A stretch of DNA of 64,000 bases, taken from the NCBI GenBank assembly GCA_020638695.1, contig JACKIB010000008.1, forward strand, positions 124,001-188,000, in the 5' to 3' direction. This DNA is from Planctomycetota bacterium (GTDB taxonomy: Bacteria > Planctomycetota > UBA1135 > UBA2386). A program made the position numbers and the translations under genes. Positions 24,635 to 33,764 of this stretch are shown piece by piece; positions within the stretch are counted from its first letter, which is position 1, and every line of letters starts with the position of its first letter. The notes under the pieces were generated by a model, which saw nothing but the letters and a program-made list of their open reading frames with translations, was not told where the DNA came from and made no database searches.

Positions 24635-25547
24635 ACGCCTGGGTCGAGGTTTGGAGTTCTTCTTGTCGGATAACCGGGGTGGGGACGCTCCCACTCCTGA
24701 GGGCGCTCCGTCGACGCATCCCGCCGGGCAGACCGTTTCCGAGCTTCCACTCGATGCGATCACGGCGAGTCCCTATCAACCCCGAACCGAGTTCGATCCG
24801 CAGGAACTGGAACAGCTCGCAAGTTCGCTGCGAAGCTCCGGCGTGCTTCAGCCCATCCTGGTACGGCCGGTTGATGGTGGCTTTCAGATCATCGCCGGAG
24901 AGCGTCGCTGGCGCGCCGCACAGCTTGCAGGACTGAAGACGGTCCCAGCTCTGGTTCGGGAGATCGCAGATGACTCGGCTGCGGTGATTGCCCTGGTCGA
25001 GAACGTTCAGCGCACGGATCTGAACGCGATCGAAAAGGCGAAGGCGTTCAAGCGCCTCCAGGCCCTGACGAAGGCGAGTCAGGCTGATGTCGCGAAGCAA
25101 GTCGGGCTGGAGCGGTCCACGGTCACCAACATGCTCCGGCTGCTCGAGCTACCGGAGGACGTGCAGCAGATGGTTTCACGTGGAACACTGACCATGGGGC
25201 ACGCACGGGCGCTGCTCGCGCTGGCAGGGGCCGAGGAGCAACGGGCCTTCGCCGAGGAGGTCCTGCGCCGGAAGTGGAGCGTCCGAGAGGTCGAGGCGAA
25301 GATCCAGGAGCTCAACGACCGAACCCAGCCCCCGGGAAAGGCCGCTACCCAGGCGCCCGGCAAGGCACCGGCGGGGCGTCCCGTGTGGCTGAACGAGATC
25401 GAGGAGCAGCTGGTCACGGCCCTGGGGACGGCTGTCTCCGTTCGATATGGACGGAAGCGCTCCCGGATCACGATCGAGTGCCTTGGCCGTGAGGAGTTCG
25501 AGCGCGTCTACGGGTTGCTGAAGGGCCTCGCCGGGGACCACGACTAG
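24624..25547 (+). CDS. parB: ParB/Spo0J CTPase partition protein
   Basis: A 307-residue ParB. The N-terminal CTPase motifs are present (SPYQPR near 50, GERRWRAAQ near 93, VENVQRTDLN near 128), then the helix-turn-helix for parS binding (ADVAKQVGLERSTVTNMLRL) and a C-terminal dimerisation domain ending GLLKGLAGDHD. A near-consensus parS site lies inside its own coding sequence. The TAG stop is part of the CTAG at the start of repeat copy B. Starts ATG 24624 within the parA 3' end. Confidence 0.95.
   Translation: MVGRRLGRGLEFFLSDNRGGDAPTPEGAPSTHPAGQTVSELPLDAITASPYQPRTEFDPQELEQLASSLRSSGVLQPILVRPVDGGFQIIAGERRWRAAQLAGLKTVPALVREIADDSAAVIALVENVQRTDLNAIEKAKAFKRLQALTKASQADVAKQVGLERSTVTNMLRLLELPEDVQQMVSRGTLTMGHARALLALAGAEEQRAFAEEVLRRKWSVREVEAKIQELNDRTQPPGKAATQAPGKAPAGRPVWLNEIEEQLVTALGTAVSVRYGRKRSRITIECLGREEFERVYGLLKGLAGDHD
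25172..25187. promoter_or_regulatory. parS site within parB
   Basis: GGTTTCACGTGGAACA on plus; its complement TGTTCCACGTGAAACC matches the Bacillus subtilis parS consensus TGTTNCACGTGAAACA at 15 of 16 positions. It encodes the ParB residues around MVSRGTL. B. subtilis also has a parS inside spo0J. Binding by the local ParB is inferred. Confidence 0.8.
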
Positions 25548-25660
25548 CCTGGCGCCCCGGAAGGGCGCTTCAGGCGGTGCGTGGATCCGGCCTAGGGTCG
25601 CCGCCGGAAAGCGCAGCCGATTTGGATCTCGGCGAGGCTATCGGGGGGATGAGACAATCC
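25544..25660. repeat. Dispersed inverted-repeat element, copy B (degenerate)
   Basis: From the CTAG at 25544, sequence aligns with copy A over about 115 bases: GCGCCCCGGAAGGGCGCTTC, GGTGCGTGGAT, GTCGCCGCC, CGCAGCCGA and GGCGAGGCTATCGGGGGG. The central hairpin is kept as GCCGA / TCGGC (25616-25633). It then diverges after GATGAGACAATCCC and lacks the 44-base core shared by copies A and C, and the right inverted repeat is not recognisable. The left CTAG contains the parB stop codon. Confidence 0.6.
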
Positions 25661-25854
25661 CTTCCAGTACCCCTCCAGACTGCCACGAGCGAAGTGCCCC
25701 GACTGGCTCTGTAGCGGCGCACGTGCCTCGGTTGCACGTGCGAGGTTTCCCCCGGAAGGCGGGGGATCTCGTGAGCAGGTCCGCGCAGATCTCTCCGTGC
25801 CGGCCCGCGAGCTCGGAGGTGCCGAGCCACACAGCTCGGCTCGACTCCGAGGAT
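25548..25854. other. Convergent intergenic region parB / PPIase
   Basis: A 307-base gap between convergent genes. The first 110 bases are repeat copy B. Beyond it are two copies of GCACGTGC 17 bases apart near 25716-25740, a stem CCTCG / CGAGG, and a hairpin TCCCCC / GGGGGA at 25748-25766 without a T tract. These could end transcription from both sides; no gene is seen. Confidence 0.45.
25748..25766. terminator. GC-rich hairpin between convergent genes
   Basis: Stem TCCCCC / GGGGGA with a seven-base loop, no U-tract. Located between the convergent parB and PPIase genes, so it may act as a bidirectional terminator or RNA-stabilising hairpin. Evidence is structural only. Confidence 0.35.
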
Positions 25855-27120
25855 CTACCTCTTGGGCACCAGGGTGCAAGACTCGACCAGCACTTCACGC
25901 GCCGGACGACCCTCGCCCCGCTTCGCCTCGGACTCGTCGAGCATGTCCCCGCTGACGATGTCCTGCAGCACCTCCATGCCGCGGGTGACCTTGCCAAAGA
26001 TCACGTACTCCCCGTCCAGGGTGGCGGCACCGTCCGTCACGGCGATGAAGAAGCGCTTGCCCGAGGACTTGCCCTCTTTCTCCTGCTCGGCCGCGACCAT
26101 GCCGGGGAAGAAGCTCAGCCGATTCTCCTCGAACGGCAGCACGTCCTCGTCCTTGCTCTTGACCTCCTCGAGCCACTTGCTGCGGTCCTGGTCCTTCGAC
26201 TTGGGATTGCCCAGGTAGACCAGGTGCGGTGCCGAGTCGTTGGGCGATCCCTTTGAGTTGCGCTTGATCTTGTGCACGCGCATGCCCTTGTAGAGGCCGC
26301 CCAGGAAGTTCTTGGTGAACGCCTCGACGTGCGCCTTGGCAGCGGACGGGAACAGCGTGATCTCCACCTCACCCACGTCCGCGAACTTGATCACGACCGA
26401 GTCCCCGGCAGCCGGCTGCTCGGCCTTGAAGAACCCACTCTGACTGCTGCGGAAGGCCTCGTCCTTGGCTATCGCGGCGAGCAGGTTGTCCACCATGCTC
26501 CCGGCCTTGGCGTCCTCGAGCTTCGGCTTGTCCTTCTTGGTGGTCGCTTCCTTCTTGTCCTTCTTCTTCTTCTTGTCCGGGTCTTCCTTCTCCGCGAGCA
26601 CCTGCGGGGGGTGTGACGTGCGCTGGCAGAGGACGTGGTTGGCGAACCGAGTCTTGAGGTCGTTCAAGAGGTTGCGCGCCCCCGCGAAGTCCGCCGCGGA
26701 GTACGCTCGGTTCGCCGCGACCCAGACCAACCATGGCTCCTGGGGCGTGCCCTTCGCGTCGGCGATCTTCTTCGTCAACTGCGCCTTGTCGGTGGACAAG
26801 AGGTCGTGCTGCATCGCGCTAACCTGTTTGTCCATATGAGATTGGAGGAAATACCCCCAATACTGCTCGAGATTGCGCCCGGCGGGGAGGTCGGCCTTCT
26901 TGGAGAACTCGATCGCCAGCCCGGTGGACGATGTGAAGTCCGACCAAGCACGATCGCGCTTCGTCCTCTCCAATTCCTCCATACCGTATTTCACACCGAG
27001 CGCGACCACCACGAGTGCGGCGGCGGCGTAGAGCCAGCGCTTGTTCTTCTCATAGAAGATCTCCAGGGGATTCGGGCCGTCCTCCTGGCCGAGCATCTGC
27101 GGGGGAACCGTTTGTGACAT
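25855..27120 (-). CDS. Membrane-anchored cyclophilin-type peptidyl-prolyl isomerase
   Basis: A 421-residue protein with one N-terminal membrane helix (about 29-45), an all-helical spacer of some 120 residues, a lysine-rich linker (KKKKKDKKEATTKKDKPK near 180-200) and a C-terminal cyclophilin-like domain from about residue 235: VIKFADVGEVEITLFPSAAK, FLGGLYKGMRVHKIKRNS, FFIAVTDGAATLDGEYVIFG. Prolyl isomerase activity is inferred; the usual FHRV segment is here MRVHKI, and the catalytic Arg is not evident, so it may serve mainly as a chaperone in the periplasm. Confidence 0.8.
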   Translation of the reverse strand: MSQTVPPQMLGQEDGPNPLEIFYEKNKRWLYAAAALVVVALGVKYGMEELERTKRDRAWSDFTSSTGLAIEFSKKADLPAGRNLEQYWGYFLQSHMDKQVSAMQHDLLSTDKAQLTKKIADAKGTPQEPWLVWVAANRAYSAADFAGARNLLNDLKTRFANHVLCQRTSHPPQVLAEKEDPDKKKKKDKKEATTKKDKPKLEDAKAGSMVDNLLAAIAKDEAFRSSQSGFFKAEQPAAGDSVVIKFADVGEVEITLFPSAAKAHVEAFTKNFLGGLYKGMRVHKIKRNSKGSPNDSAPHLVYLGNPKSKDQDRSKWLEEVKSKDEDVLPFEENRLSFFPGMVAAEQEKEGKSSGKRFFIAVTDGAATLDGEYVIFGKVTRGMEVLQDIVSGDMLDESEAKRGEGRPAREVLVESCTLVPKR

Positions 27121-27138
27121 GTGCGGGATAGCGATGGA

Positions 27139-27537
27139 TCAGAGATTCGTGCGGACTCGGATCTCCAGGCGAGTCCGATACTCTTGCTTGCGGATCTGGC
27201 ATTCCGAGCGAAACCGGCCGCGCTGGAACACCAACACCTGGTGATCCTGCCCGGGCTTGTCGTCGGACACCAGGCGGTACGAGTGCTGCTGCATCCGGTC
27301 CGTCAGGTACGACGCGATCTGCGGGACCGGTACGAGGCCCTCGTAGACGAGGTCCGCGTAGCGGTAGCCCTCACCGACCTCGAGGGTGTGGCTCTGGTGC
27401 TCGTGGGTGACCAACGACATCCGCGCCGGCACCGGAATGTCCAACGGCTGCACGGCCTGGAGGCCGTCGGAAGGGTAGGTCACACACCCGGCCAGGACCG
27501 TCAGGGCGGCCGCAGCGACTGTCCGGAGAGTTCTCAT
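27139..27537 (-). CDS. Small lipoprotein, unknown
   Basis: A 132-residue protein whose signal peptide ends TVLAGC (Cys18), so it should be lipidated. The remainder is soluble and compact with a basic C-terminal half (RGRFRSECQIRKQEYRTRLE). No family recognised. Start ATG 27537 rather than the upstream open frame to 27699, because the signal peptide begins there. It lies 18 bases downstream of the PPIase start on the same strand, so it is transcribed ahead of it, probably as one unit. Confidence 0.7.
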   Translation of the reverse strand: MRTLRTVAAAALTVLAGCVTYPSDGLQAVQPLDIPVPARMSLVTHEHQSHTLEVGEGYRYADLVYEGLVPVPQIASYLTDRMQQHSYRLVSDDKPGQDHQVLVFQRGRFRSECQIRKQEYRTRLEIRVRTNL

Positions 27538-27780
27538 GATGTGCGAAGCGGGTCGGGTTACGGGCCGGTTGCCCGAGGGAAGCCGCGGAGTGTAGCTCCC
27601 GCTCCGAGCGGTCGCCAGCGCGCGATCCTGCCCTGGCGATTCCACGCGGGGATGGCCAGAGGTCGCGAAACGGCTCCGATCTTGCACCCGCCTGCCCACG
27701 TTTACATCCGGGCTGCGCCGCGCTACACCAACGGGTCGTGATCCCCCCGGGGCCGCCCGGGAACCGCGCAGGCGCCAAAC

Positions 27781-29121
27781 ATGCGATCCATCCTATTGCT
27801 CGTCGTCTCGACCCTGCTGCTGGGGGGAACCCTCGCCGCGCAGCGGGCGAACCCCAAGGGGACCTTCCAGAACCTGGTGAAGTCGGCCAAGAACGACCCG
27901 GACCAACTGCTCGATGCTGCGCGATACGCCCGAGAGCACAAGCTGGAGAAGGAGGCTTCCGCGCTCCTCAAGAAGCTCGTGAAGCAGTTCCCCGACCACG
28001 CCGGCATCAACGAGGCCGCCGGTCGCGTGAAGCACGAAGGCAAGTGGATGGATGCCAAGGCTGCCGAGAAGCTGGTCAGTGCGGAGCTGCGGGAGAAGTA
28101 CAAGGCCAAGGGGCTGGTCGAGGTCCGTGGGATCTGGGTCGAGAAGGACCAAGTCGAGAAGGCCAAGAAGGGGATCTTCTTCCACGAAGGCGAGCAGGTG
28201 ACTCGTTGGGAGAAGCGCCAGTTCCTGCAGGGAAGCGTCCGGCACCCGGTGACCGGCGGTCTGATCAAGGCCGAGGACTTGCAGAAGGCCAAGGACGGGA
28301 TGTTCCCGCTGGGCGACGGCAAGTGGGGTGACAAGGAGGCGGCGGACAAGCTGCACGCGTCGATGCGCCGACCCTGGATCGTGCGATCCAACTACTGCAC
28401 GGTGCTGGCGAACCTGCCGATCGACACCCTGACCAGCAAGGTGCTCCCGCAGATCGATCAGGCGTACACGCGTCTGCTGCCGGTGCTCGGCGGTCAGGCA
28501 CCGCACCCGGCCCGACGGCCCCTGGTGCACGTCGTGGCGAAGTCGGGGGAGTACCAGGACCTCGGCCAGCGGTTCGGCGGCGGTGGCTCGACCTACGGTG
28601 CGTTCCACATGGGCGTGCAGTTCAACGGAGTTCGCGGGCGCGAGGGCGTGGCGCTGTGGGCCGAGGGATGGGGCCCCTTCTACGTACGCCACGCGACCGG
28701 ACTGGCGCTGTGCTACAGCGTGCTGGCGGACGAGTGGGATGACGTCCCCGAGTGGTTCTACCGAGCGGTCGGCAGCTACGTCGACAAGCATGCGAGCAGT
28801 GCCGAGATGCAGCACTTCGGCAAGAGCCACCGAAAGCGCGGCGGGGTGAAGGACCTCGCGAAGTGGCTCAAGGGCTATGAGATCAGCTCGGAGCTGCCCG
28901 GCGATGGTGTCGGCTGTCTCGACTACAACATCTTCCAGGCCGGCTTGCTGCTGTCCTTCTGCATGCGCGGTGGGGATGCCGACGCGACCAAGGGTTTGCA
29001 GGCGGTGACCGACGCGCTCCGCGACGGCAAGAAGGCCGTGCCGGCGATCCTGGCGCTGCAGAAGATCCTGTCAGGCAAGGAAGAGCAGCTGCGAGCCTAC
29101 TTCGAGAAGCTAATGAAGTAG
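27781..29121 (+). CDS. Secreted protein with helical repeats, unknown
   Basis: A 446-residue exported protein: signal peptide with cleavage at LAA|Q near 20, then a TPR-like helical segment (about 25-110), a repeated motif region in which the stretches GKWMDAKAAEKL and GKWGDKEAADKL occur about 100 residues apart, and a C-terminal globular domain (about 200-446) with conserved Trp-rich patches (VALWAEGWGPFYVRHATG). No catalytic motif such as HExxH is seen. Family not recognised. Followed by another secreted protein on the same strand. Confidence 0.75.
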   Translation: MRSILLLVVSTLLLGGTLAAQRANPKGTFQNLVKSAKNDPDQLLDAARYAREHKLEKEASALLKKLVKQFPDHAGINEAAGRVKHEGKWMDAKAAEKLVSAELREKYKAKGLVEVRGIWVEKDQVEKAKKGIFFHEGEQVTRWEKRQFLQGSVRHPVTGGLIKAEDLQKAKDGMFPLGDGKWGDKEAADKLHASMRRPWIVRSNYCTVLANLPIDTLTSKVLPQIDQAYTRLLPVLGGQAPHPARRPLVHVVAKSGEYQDLGQRFGGGGSTYGAFHMGVQFNGVRGREGVALWAEGWGPFYVRHATGLALCYSVLADEWDDVPEWFYRAVGSYVDKHASSAEMQHFGKSHRKRGGVKDLAKWLKGYEISSELPGDGVGCLDYNIFQAGLLLSFCMRGGDADATKGLQAVTDALRDGKKAVPAILALQKILSGKEEQLRAYFEKLMK

Positions 29122-29263
29122 GTCGGGCCGCCCCCAACTCGCCCGACAGTCGCGGCCGATCGGCGGCCACCCAGTGTCGGGCTGGCACATGTTTCGTCCC
29201 TGCGAAATAGCCAGGCCTCGCCAACAGACCGCACCACCCAAGAACCCGACGGAGATCGTTCGC

Positions 29264-31297
29264 ATGTACTTCAACCGAGTCGGCCTCGCGCTGACCGCCG
29301 GCGTGGCCCTCGCTGGCGCCACCCGTGCACAGAGCATTTCCTTCAAGGACGTGCTCCCCACCGACACCCTGATGTTCTTCAGTGCTCCCGACCTCGACAC
29401 GACGGTGGCGGAGTTCCAGCACACCGCGCTGGCGAAGATGTGGCGCGAGACCCAGATGCAGGACTTCCTCAAGGAGGCACTGCAGCTCGGCACCAAGAAG
29501 TGGGGCGAGCTGATGGGGCAGGTCAAGCAGATGCACGACGGCGGCGGGTTCCCCCTCTCCGCCGAGGAAGTGCAGAAGCTGCGCGTCTCCAGCCTCACCG
29601 CTGCGCTGACCAGCGTCGAAATCAAGGTCGGCCAATTCGGCCCCGAGCCGAAGATCGGCGTCCTCCTGCACGCCGACTTCGGCGCGAGCGCAGCGAGCTG
29701 GGGCAAGCTGGTCCGGTTCGGCATCGAAGCCCTGATGCAGCAGCCCCGCAACAAGTTCGAGCGCACCAGCGGCAAGATCGGGGACGTCGAGCTGATCACG
29801 CTGGTCCCGCCGCGCACCGAGATGTCGCTCAACATCGCGTTCGTCGGCAACGGCATCGTGATCGGACTGGGCAAGGATCAGGTGCAGAAGGCGGTCGAGG
29901 CGCTGCAGGCGCGCAAGCCGATCCTCGCAAAGTCCCCGGACTACATCGCGACCACGGGGCACCTCGACAATGCAGGTGCGGAGGTCGAGGGCTACTTCCA
30001 CTTCGGCAAGCTCTTGGATGCGGTCATGGGGATGCTCAAGGTCGCGGAGCGCGAGGCGCCCAACTGGCCGCAGCAACTCGATCTCGCCGGGATCGAGCGC
30101 GCGGTGACGGCGTTGGGACTGCGCTCGGTGCGGACGCTCGGACTGGCATCCAAGTACAAGGGCGAGAAGGCGCTCACCCGCTCCTTCATGCTCTCGCCCG
30201 AAGCCGACCGCAAGGGTTGGTGTGCCGGCAAGCAGGTCGACGTCGACCTGGGATTCCTGAAGTGGGTTCCCAAGGACGTGGCGCAGGTGTCGGCATCGTC
30301 TCTCGATTTCCCGGTGGTCTACCAGGGGCTGGTTCAGGCCCTGCGCGCGTACAACCCGGATGTCGCGGACCAGCTGCTGGCCCGTCTCGGCAAGCTCGAA
30401 GAGCAAGTCGGCATGACCCTCAAGGACGATCTGTTCGGCGCGTTCGGCGACCAGATGGCGTACTGGTCGATGGGTTTCAGCGGCCTGGGAGCTGCCCCCG
30501 AGGGAGCGGCCGTGATCAAGGTCAAGGACGCCAAGCGTCTGGTCGAGACGCTGCAGAAAGTCGCCAAGATGACCGACGGCTTGATCGAGTTCCCGTCGAG
30601 CGAGCGTCGAGGCGTCACCACGTGGCGTCTCGAGGTCAACGCGAACCGCGTGCCCCAGGCGGCAGCGATGGCTCTCGCCACGCTCCAGCCGTCGTTTGCC
30701 TTCAAGCAGGGCTACATGGTGATCGCGCTGTCGGCCGGTGACGTCCGCCGGACGCTCAAGCGGATGGACCGCACCGGCGAGGACCAGGATGATGTCCGTT
30801 CCAACAAGCAGTTCGCGGCGTACTTGAGCGAGATCAAGCAGACCGGCTCGCTCAATTCGCTGAGCTGGACGGATTGGCGGTCGACATTCGAGGCGCTCTA
30901 CGGCGCGGCTTCGACCGGATTGGCACTGCTGGCCAACCAGGAGACCCTTCCGGTGAACATGACGCTGCTGCCCGAGGTCGAGACATTGAGCCGCCACCTG
31001 TTCAGCTCGATGTCCAAGTCGACCGTCCTCAAGGACGGCTTCCTGTCCACCTCGGTGAGCCCGATCGGCACCGAGGTCGTCGTCGGCGCCGTGTTGCTGG
31101 CAGCCGGTGGCAGCGCGTTCGCCTTCGGCCAACGCGCGGCGATGGCCCCTCGTGCGATGCGTGTGCGGGCTGTTCGGCCCGCCCCCGCGCGGCCCAAGAA
31201 GGGCGAAGAAGCGGGAAAGGAGGCCGGGGACCAGGGCGGTAAGGGCTCCGGAGACAAGGGCTCCGGCGACAAGGGCTCGGGCACCAACCGAAAGTAG
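29264..31297 (+). CDS. Secreted DUF3352-like protein
   Basis: A 677-residue exported protein. Signal peptide with a TRA|Q site near 23; the first mature part FKDVLPTDTLMFFSAPDLDT resembles the start of DUF3352 proteins (phrase 'potential for ... energy' style domains found in bacteria with large periplasmic proteomes). One C-terminal membrane segment (about 605-622) is followed by a Pro/Ala/Lys-rich cytoplasmic-type tail ending with repeats GSGDKGSGDKGSGT. Start ATG 29264 chosen because the signal peptide begins there. Function unknown. Confidence 0.72.
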   Translation: MYFNRVGLALTAGVALAGATRAQSISFKDVLPTDTLMFFSAPDLDTTVAEFQHTALAKMWRETQMQDFLKEALQLGTKKWGELMGQVKQMHDGGGFPLSAEEVQKLRVSSLTAALTSVEIKVGQFGPEPKIGVLLHADFGASAASWGKLVRFGIEALMQQPRNKFERTSGKIGDVELITLVPPRTEMSLNIAFVGNGIVIGLGKDQVQKAVEALQARKPILAKSPDYIATTGHLDNAGAEVEGYFHFGKLLDAVMGMLKVAEREAPNWPQQLDLAGIERAVTALGLRSVRTLGLASKYKGEKALTRSFMLSPEADRKGWCAGKQVDVDLGFLKWVPKDVAQVSASSLDFPVVYQGLVQALRAYNPDVADQLLARLGKLEEQVGMTLKDDLFGAFGDQMAYWSMGFSGLGAAPEGAAVIKVKDAKRLVETLQKVAKMTDGLIEFPSSERRGVTTWRLEVNANRVPQAAAMALATLQPSFAFKQGYMVIALSAGDVRRTLKRMDRTGEDQDDVRSNKQFAAYLSEIKQTGSLNSLSWTDWRSTFEALYGAASTGLALLANQETLPVNMTLLPEVETLSRHLFSSMSKSTVLKDGFLSTSVSPIGTEVVVGAVLLAAGGSAFAFGQRAAMAPRAMRVRAVRPAPARPKKGEEAGKEAGDQGGKGSGDKGSGDKGSGTNRK

Positions 31298-31310
31298 GCG
31301 GTCGCCGCCC

Positions 31311-33746
31311 ATGGCGACCGGCACGCGGCTCGACGGGGTGCAGCGTGGCTTCGGCCGGCTCACCGCCGCATGCGTGCTGGGTTGCCTCACTCCCGCGCTG
31401 AGCGCCCAGGCCGACACCCTGGCGCGCCTGCGCGGCACCCGCGACAGCGGGTACGTAGCACTGCAGCAAGCCGTGCGCGACGCGGGAGCGGATGCCCGAG
31501 TCCTCCTGGTTGCGTCCCACCCGGACGACCGCTGGGTGCTCCCAGCAGCCTACCTGCGCTTCCGCATGGGACTGCGGGTCGCTCTCGTGTTGGCTACCCG
31601 TGGCGGTGGCGGCCAGAACAGCCTCGGACCGGAGACCGGAGACGCGTTGGCGCGGATTCGAACGCTCGAGGCGGAGAGCTGCGCCGCGCACCTGGGGGTC
31701 TCGGTCTACTACCTGAACCGCCCCGACAACGGATTCAGTCGTTCGGCCGAGGAGACCGAGAGCGACTGGGACGAGCGTTCGACCGTCGCCGACTTGGCAC
31801 GCCTGATCCGCAAGATCCAACCCGACGTCGTGCTGACGCCGCACCACCCCGAAGAGACACACGGCCACGACCTCGCTCTGCTGGCGATCCTGCCGAAAGC
31901 GATCCTGAAAGCCGGCGAGTCGACGTTCCGAACGCCCGGCCTGCCCGCGTTCAGCGTCTCGCGGGCGTTCCGGGGTGCGGGGACGCGCGACGAGGAACGG
32001 GTCGCGGTCAGTCTGCCGATGGACGTGTGGGATCAGGCGCGCGGTGCGACCTACCGGCAACTCGCCTACCGCGCAATGCAGGAGCACCACAGCCAGACGC
32101 CGCTGCAACCGCTCGAAGAGCTGCTCGAGCCGATCGTCGAGCTCGTGCCGATCCAGGTCGGCGACGAGCCGCCGCCGCGCACCCTGCTGCGCGACGTCCC
32201 GGATCTGTTCCACGCCCTGGCCGGCGTGGTGCCACCATCGCAGTTGGCCGAGCTGCGAGACCGCGAGTTTCCTGCGCTCGGCGCGAAGATCGGCTCGCTA
32301 CCGGCGCTCGCCGCCCACGCAGTCGGATTGCTGGGCAGGCTTCGGGCGATCAGCGCGCCCCCGAACTCCGAGCTGCACCGACGGCTGCGGCGACGCATCC
32401 TCGCGCTCAACCGCGTGGTCCTGCAGAGTGCCGGCGTCCACGTGTTCCTGCCCAAGCCGTCGCGCGAGGCCGCACCCGGCGACGAGATGCCGCTGGTCGC
32501 CTGGTTGCGCAATGAAGGTCGCCACCGAATCGGCGGGATCGCGATCGAGCCGATCGGCGGTGGCGCAGTGCGGCGGGTCGGCCCAGCGCGTGGACAGGTA
32601 GTCCTCGAGCCCGAGAGTTCGCTGGCGCTGGACATGCGCTACCGGCCGCCGGACCTGTCGGAACGCGATCTCCGGGCGCTGTTCTCGCGGGACACCTACG
32701 CCGACCCCTTGCGGTTGCGCCTCCGGCTCACCGTCGATGGGTTGCCGTTGAGTATCGAGCAGGCGATCGACACCAAGCTTCAGTCGGCGGTGAAGATCAC
32801 CGTGGCGCCTGCAACCCTGCTGCTTCCCCGAGGCGCCACGCAGGTGCGGTTCGTGGTCGGAATCGAGCGCAAGACCAGCCGTCCCGTCGATCTACGGCTG
32901 CGGATCAACCCGCCGGCGGGTACCGCCGTGCCCGATCACGTGCGCCAAGTGACGATGGCCGAACGCGAGCGGTTTCGTGAGTTCACGTTCACCCTCCATG
33001 CGCCCGAAATGGCACCGGGAGTGACCGCGATGCACGTGCACCTCGGGGACTACCGTGCCAAGGTCCACGTGCACAAGGTGGATGTCGCGGTCGACCCTGT
33101 GGTTCGCGTCGGGCTCATGCCCGGAGTGGACACTTCGACCCAAGAGGTGCTGCAGGCGCTGATCGGCAACTCGCGGTTGGAGAAATTCGAGCCGGCTCGC
33201 CCGATCCCGATCCTCGACCGCCAGCGCCTCCAGGTAGTGGTTGCGGACATTCGCGCGTTGCGCAGCGCGAGGTTTCGGGCCGGATTCGCACGGGTCCTCG
33301 ACTTCGTGCGCGAGGGTGGTCGCCTGGTCGTCTTCTACCACAAGGATGTCGAGTTCAACCTCGACGACGCGGGGTTCCGCGGGGCCCCGTTCCCCTTGCA
33401 CATCGGCAAGGGACGTGTCACGAGGCAGGACGCGCCGGTGGTGGTGTTGCAACCCAAACACGTCCTGTTCAACCACCCGAATCGGGTCGGTGCGGTGGAC
33501 TGGGACGGTTGGAAGCAGGAACGTGGGTTGTACTTCCCCGATCGATACGACCCCCGGCAGTTCCAAGAGCTGCTGCAGATGAACGACCCGGGGCAGCCGG
33601 TGGAACGCGGTGCGCTGTTGTACGCGCGCTACGGTCAGGGTGACTACGTCTACTGCGCGCTGTCGCTGTACCGCCAGCTCAAGAACCGTCACCCCGGGGC
33701 GTGCCGACTGTTCGCCAACCTGATCTCGCCGCGCGCACCCGAATAG
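31311..33746 (+). CDS. PIG-L/LmbE family deacetylase with large C-terminal extension
   Basis: An 811-residue exported protein (signal ending ALSA|Q). Residues about 60-300 form a LmbE-like N-acetylglucosamine deacetylase domain: zinc motif SHPDDRWV in place of the usual AHPDDE, GGGGQNS, and the second metal region HHPEETHGHDLALLAIL. The His and both Asp residues used by the family for zinc and catalysis remain; the following Glu is replaced by Arg. The remaining 500 residues are beta-rich with a C-terminal glutamine-amidotransferase-like segment (REGGRLVVFYHKDVEFNLDD). Starts 13 bases after the previous gene. Substrate probably a periplasmic or cell-surface amino sugar (inference). Confidence 0.82.
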   Translation: MATGTRLDGVQRGFGRLTAACVLGCLTPALSAQADTLARLRGTRDSGYVALQQAVRDAGADARVLLVASHPDDRWVLPAAYLRFRMGLRVALVLATRGGGGQNSLGPETGDALARIRTLEAESCAAHLGVSVYYLNRPDNGFSRSAEETESDWDERSTVADLARLIRKIQPDVVLTPHHPEETHGHDLALLAILPKAILKAGESTFRTPGLPAFSVSRAFRGAGTRDEERVAVSLPMDVWDQARGATYRQLAYRAMQEHHSQTPLQPLEELLEPIVELVPIQVGDEPPPRTLLRDVPDLFHALAGVVPPSQLAELRDREFPALGAKIGSLPALAAHAVGLLGRLRAISAPPNSELHRRLRRRILALNRVVLQSAGVHVFLPKPSREAAPGDEMPLVAWLRNEGRHRIGGIAIEPIGGGAVRRVGPARGQVVLEPESSLALDMRYRPPDLSERDLRALFSRDTYADPLRLRLRLTVDGLPLSIEQAIDTKLQSAVKITVAPATLLLPRGATQVRFVVGIERKTSRPVDLRLRINPPAGTAVPDHVRQVTMAERERFREFTFTLHAPEMAPGVTAMHVHLGDYRAKVHVHKVDVAVDPVVRVGLMPGVDTSTQEVLQALIGNSRLEKFEPARPIPILDRQRLQVVVADIRALRSARFRAGFARVLDFVREGGRLVVFYHKDVEFNLDDAGFRGAPFPLHIGKGRVTRQDAPVVVLQPKHVLFNHPNRVGAVDWDGWKQERGLYFPDRYDPRQFQELLQMNDPGQPVERGALLYARYGQGDYVYCALSLYRQLKNRHPGACRLFANLISPRAPE

Positions 33747-33764
33747 CGGAGTGTCCTCGCGCGG

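Noticed and set aside
28883..31438. Long minus-strand open frame opposite the DUF3352-like gene
   Set aside because: Shadow frame; the plus-strand gene has a signal peptide and coherent protein character.
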